Below, piece after piece: positions 31,705 to 32,712 of a stretch of 32,712 bases of DNA (the first letter of the stretch is position 1; each line of letters starts with the position of its first letter). This stretch comes from Streptosporangiaceae bacterium (GTDB lineage Bacteria > Actinomycetota > Actinomycetes > Streptosporangiales > Streptosporangiaceae): assembly GCA_030040475.1 (NCBI GenBank), contig JASHTQ010000197.1, positions 1 to 32,712 on the forward strand, given 5' to 3'. Position numbers and translations under genes: made by a program. The notes under the pieces are model-generated. The model saw only the letters and a program-made list of their open reading frames with translations. It was not told the origin of the DNA and made no database searches.

Positions 31705-32712
31705 GTGCCGAAGAGGATCAGCCCGCGGGGGGCATCAGATGCGCTGGATCTCTCCGGACCAGACGACGAGCTGGTCCCCGCCCAACTGTGCATGGTGCCG
31801 GATCCGTCCGCACGCCTGCTCGCCGACGGGACCGTGCTGGCGGGCGGCTCTCCGGCCAGGGTGCTGCGGCTGACGCCGTCGGGCGCGCGGCAGGTGGCCG
31901 ACTGGTGGCGCGGCGCGCCGGTCTCGGCCAACCCCAAGGCCCGCGCGCTTGCCCGCCGGCTGCTCGACACCGGCATCGCCCATCCGGACCTGGACGCCCT
32001 GGCCTCGGCGGGCCGCGGGCCGCATCCCGGCGAGGTGACGGTCGTCATCCCGGTCCGTGACCGGCACGCCGAGCTGGTCCGCTGCCTGGCGGGACTGAAG
32101 CAGCTGCCGAACGTGATCGTGGTCGACGACTGCTCGGGCGACCCGGCCGCGGTGGCGAGCGCCGCGGCCGAGGCCGGAGCCCGCGTGCTGCGGCGGACGG
32201 TGAACGGCGGGCCGGCGGCGGCGAGGAACACGGGCCTTGCCGCCGCCGGTACTCCGTTCGTGGCGTTCCTCGACTCCGATTGCGTGCCGCGCTGCGGCTG
32301 GCTGGACCCGCTGCTGCCGCATTTCGCCGACCCCGCGGTGGGCGCGATAGCGCCGCGCATCGTGCCGCACGAGGACGGGCGGACCTGGCTGGCGCGGTAC
32401 GAGGGGGCGAGTTCCACGCTCGACATGGGCGCCCGCGCCAGCATCGTCCGGCCCGGCTCGCGGGTTCCGTACGTGCCGGGCGCCGCCCTGGTGGTGCGCA
32501 GGGCCGCGGCGGGGGCGGGATTTGCCGCGGACATGCAGGTGGGCGAGGACGTCGACTTCGTATGGCGGCTGGCCGCAGCCGGCTGGCGGGTGCGCTACGA
32601 GCCGTCCGCGACCATGCCGCACCAGCACCGGGTGCGGCTGCGGGCCTGGTTCGCCAGGCGCAGGGACTACGGGACCTCCGCCGCGCTGCTCGAGCGGCGC
32701 CATCCGGGCGCG
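31705..32712 (+). CDS. mftF: mycofactocin glycosyltransferase MftF (partial, cut by window end)
   Basis: GT2-type glycosyltransferase that adds a chain of glucose units to (pre)mycofactocin. 336 codons are present; the C-terminus lies beyond the window. The N-terminal domain has the family pattern LLADGTVLAGGSPARVLRL. The GT-A domain follows: VTVVIPVRDR near 113-122, VIVVDDCSGDP, GGPAAARNTGL, the metal-binding FLDSDCVPRCGWLDPLLPHF, and VGEDVDFVWRLAAAGWRV with the catalytic acidic pair. Start: GTG31705, because an in-frame TAG lies 12 bases upstream and no better start follows before the conserved region. The rest of the mycofactocin cluster probably continues to the right. Confidence 0.9.
   Translation, partial: MPKRISPRGASDALDLSGPDDELVPAQLCMVPDPSARLLADGTVLAGGSPARVLRLTPSGARQVADWWRGAPVSANPKARALARRLLDTGIAHPDLDALASAGRGPHPGEVTVVIPVRDRHAELVRCLAGLKQLPNVIVVDDCSGDPAAVASAAAEAGARVLRRTVNGGPAAARNTGLAAAGTPFVAFLDSDCVPRCGWLDPLLPHFADPAVGAIAPRIVPHEDGRTWLARYEGASSTLDMGARASIVRPGSRVPYVPGAALVVRRAAAGAGFAADMQVGEDVDFVWRLAAAGWRVRYEPSATMPHQHRVRLRAWFARRRDYGTSAALLERRHPGA

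Noticed and set aside
30864..32060. 398-codon plus-strand frame crossing the mftE/mftF region
   Set aside because: It runs antisense through mftE and out of frame through mftF; both real genes have recognisable motifs.

Overview
This window comes from a very GC-rich actinomycete chromosome. The evidence is the strong G/C bias at third codon positions, frequent GTG and TTG starts, leaderless-looking promoters, and typical actinobacterial families: DUF3040, an Rv2578c-type radical SAM protein, MMPL, mycofactocin genes and FmdB. No tRNA, rRNA, CRISPR array or insertion sequence was seen. The species cannot be named from the sequence.

Layout. (1) 1-1178: a GC-repeat tract, then a low-GC secreted lipoprotein with its own promoter. 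(2) 1257-1790: three broken gene fragments on both strands. (3) 1887-7135: a two-gene restriction-modification cassette, a type III-like Res helicase/nuclease followed by a large N6/N4 methyltransferase whose start overlaps the Res stop. (4) 7167-8388 (minus): a short acidic protein, a MoxR-type AAA ATPase and the first codons of a beheaded VWA/CoxE-like partner that stops beside the methyltransferase gene. Gene debris on both sides suggests the cassette was inserted here. (5) 8574-12077 (minus): an MMPL exporter 3 bp ahead of isochorismate synthase. (6) 12214-14388 (minus): a radical SAM protein whose CxxxCxxC iron-sulfur motif is split by a 343-residue intein with a LAGLIDADG endonuclease. 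(7) 14637-15625: a DUF3040 protein and an unknown protein, convergent on a hairpin. (8) 15743-19133: two paralogous DHA2-type MFS exporters. A 48-codon ORF and a perfect 10-bp-arm inverted repeat precede the first.

(9) 18957-23441 is the region most likely to hold something undescribed. An XRE-HTH protein with an unknown C-terminal domain is translationally coupled (GTGA overlap) to a glycosyltransferase-like protein. Both diverge, across an AT-richer 293-bp control region, from a class III nucleotide-cyclase-like protein. The cyclase converges, sharing a stop palindrome, with a Crp/Fnr regulator whose cyclic-nucleotide pocket signature looks intact. (10) 23585-27116 (minus): a membrane protein, FmdB zinc ribbon, a third MFS transporter and a DUF1003 protein, all co-oriented upstream of crp. 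(11) 27335-30124: a Tat-exported N,N-dimethylformamidase-like protein, a long imperfect inverted repeat and an AbiEi/DUF559-like protein. (12) 30128-32712: one edge of a mycofactocin locus. A mycofactocin-coupled SDR and mftE (minus) diverge from mftF (plus, cut by the window end) across only 25 bp.

Functional themes are DNA defence (R-M, AbiEi-like), export (MMPL and three MFS), cofactor and redox chemistry (isochorismate, mycofactocin, radical SAM), and a possible cyclic-nucleotide circuit. Functions come from recognising motifs by eye; no database search was run.
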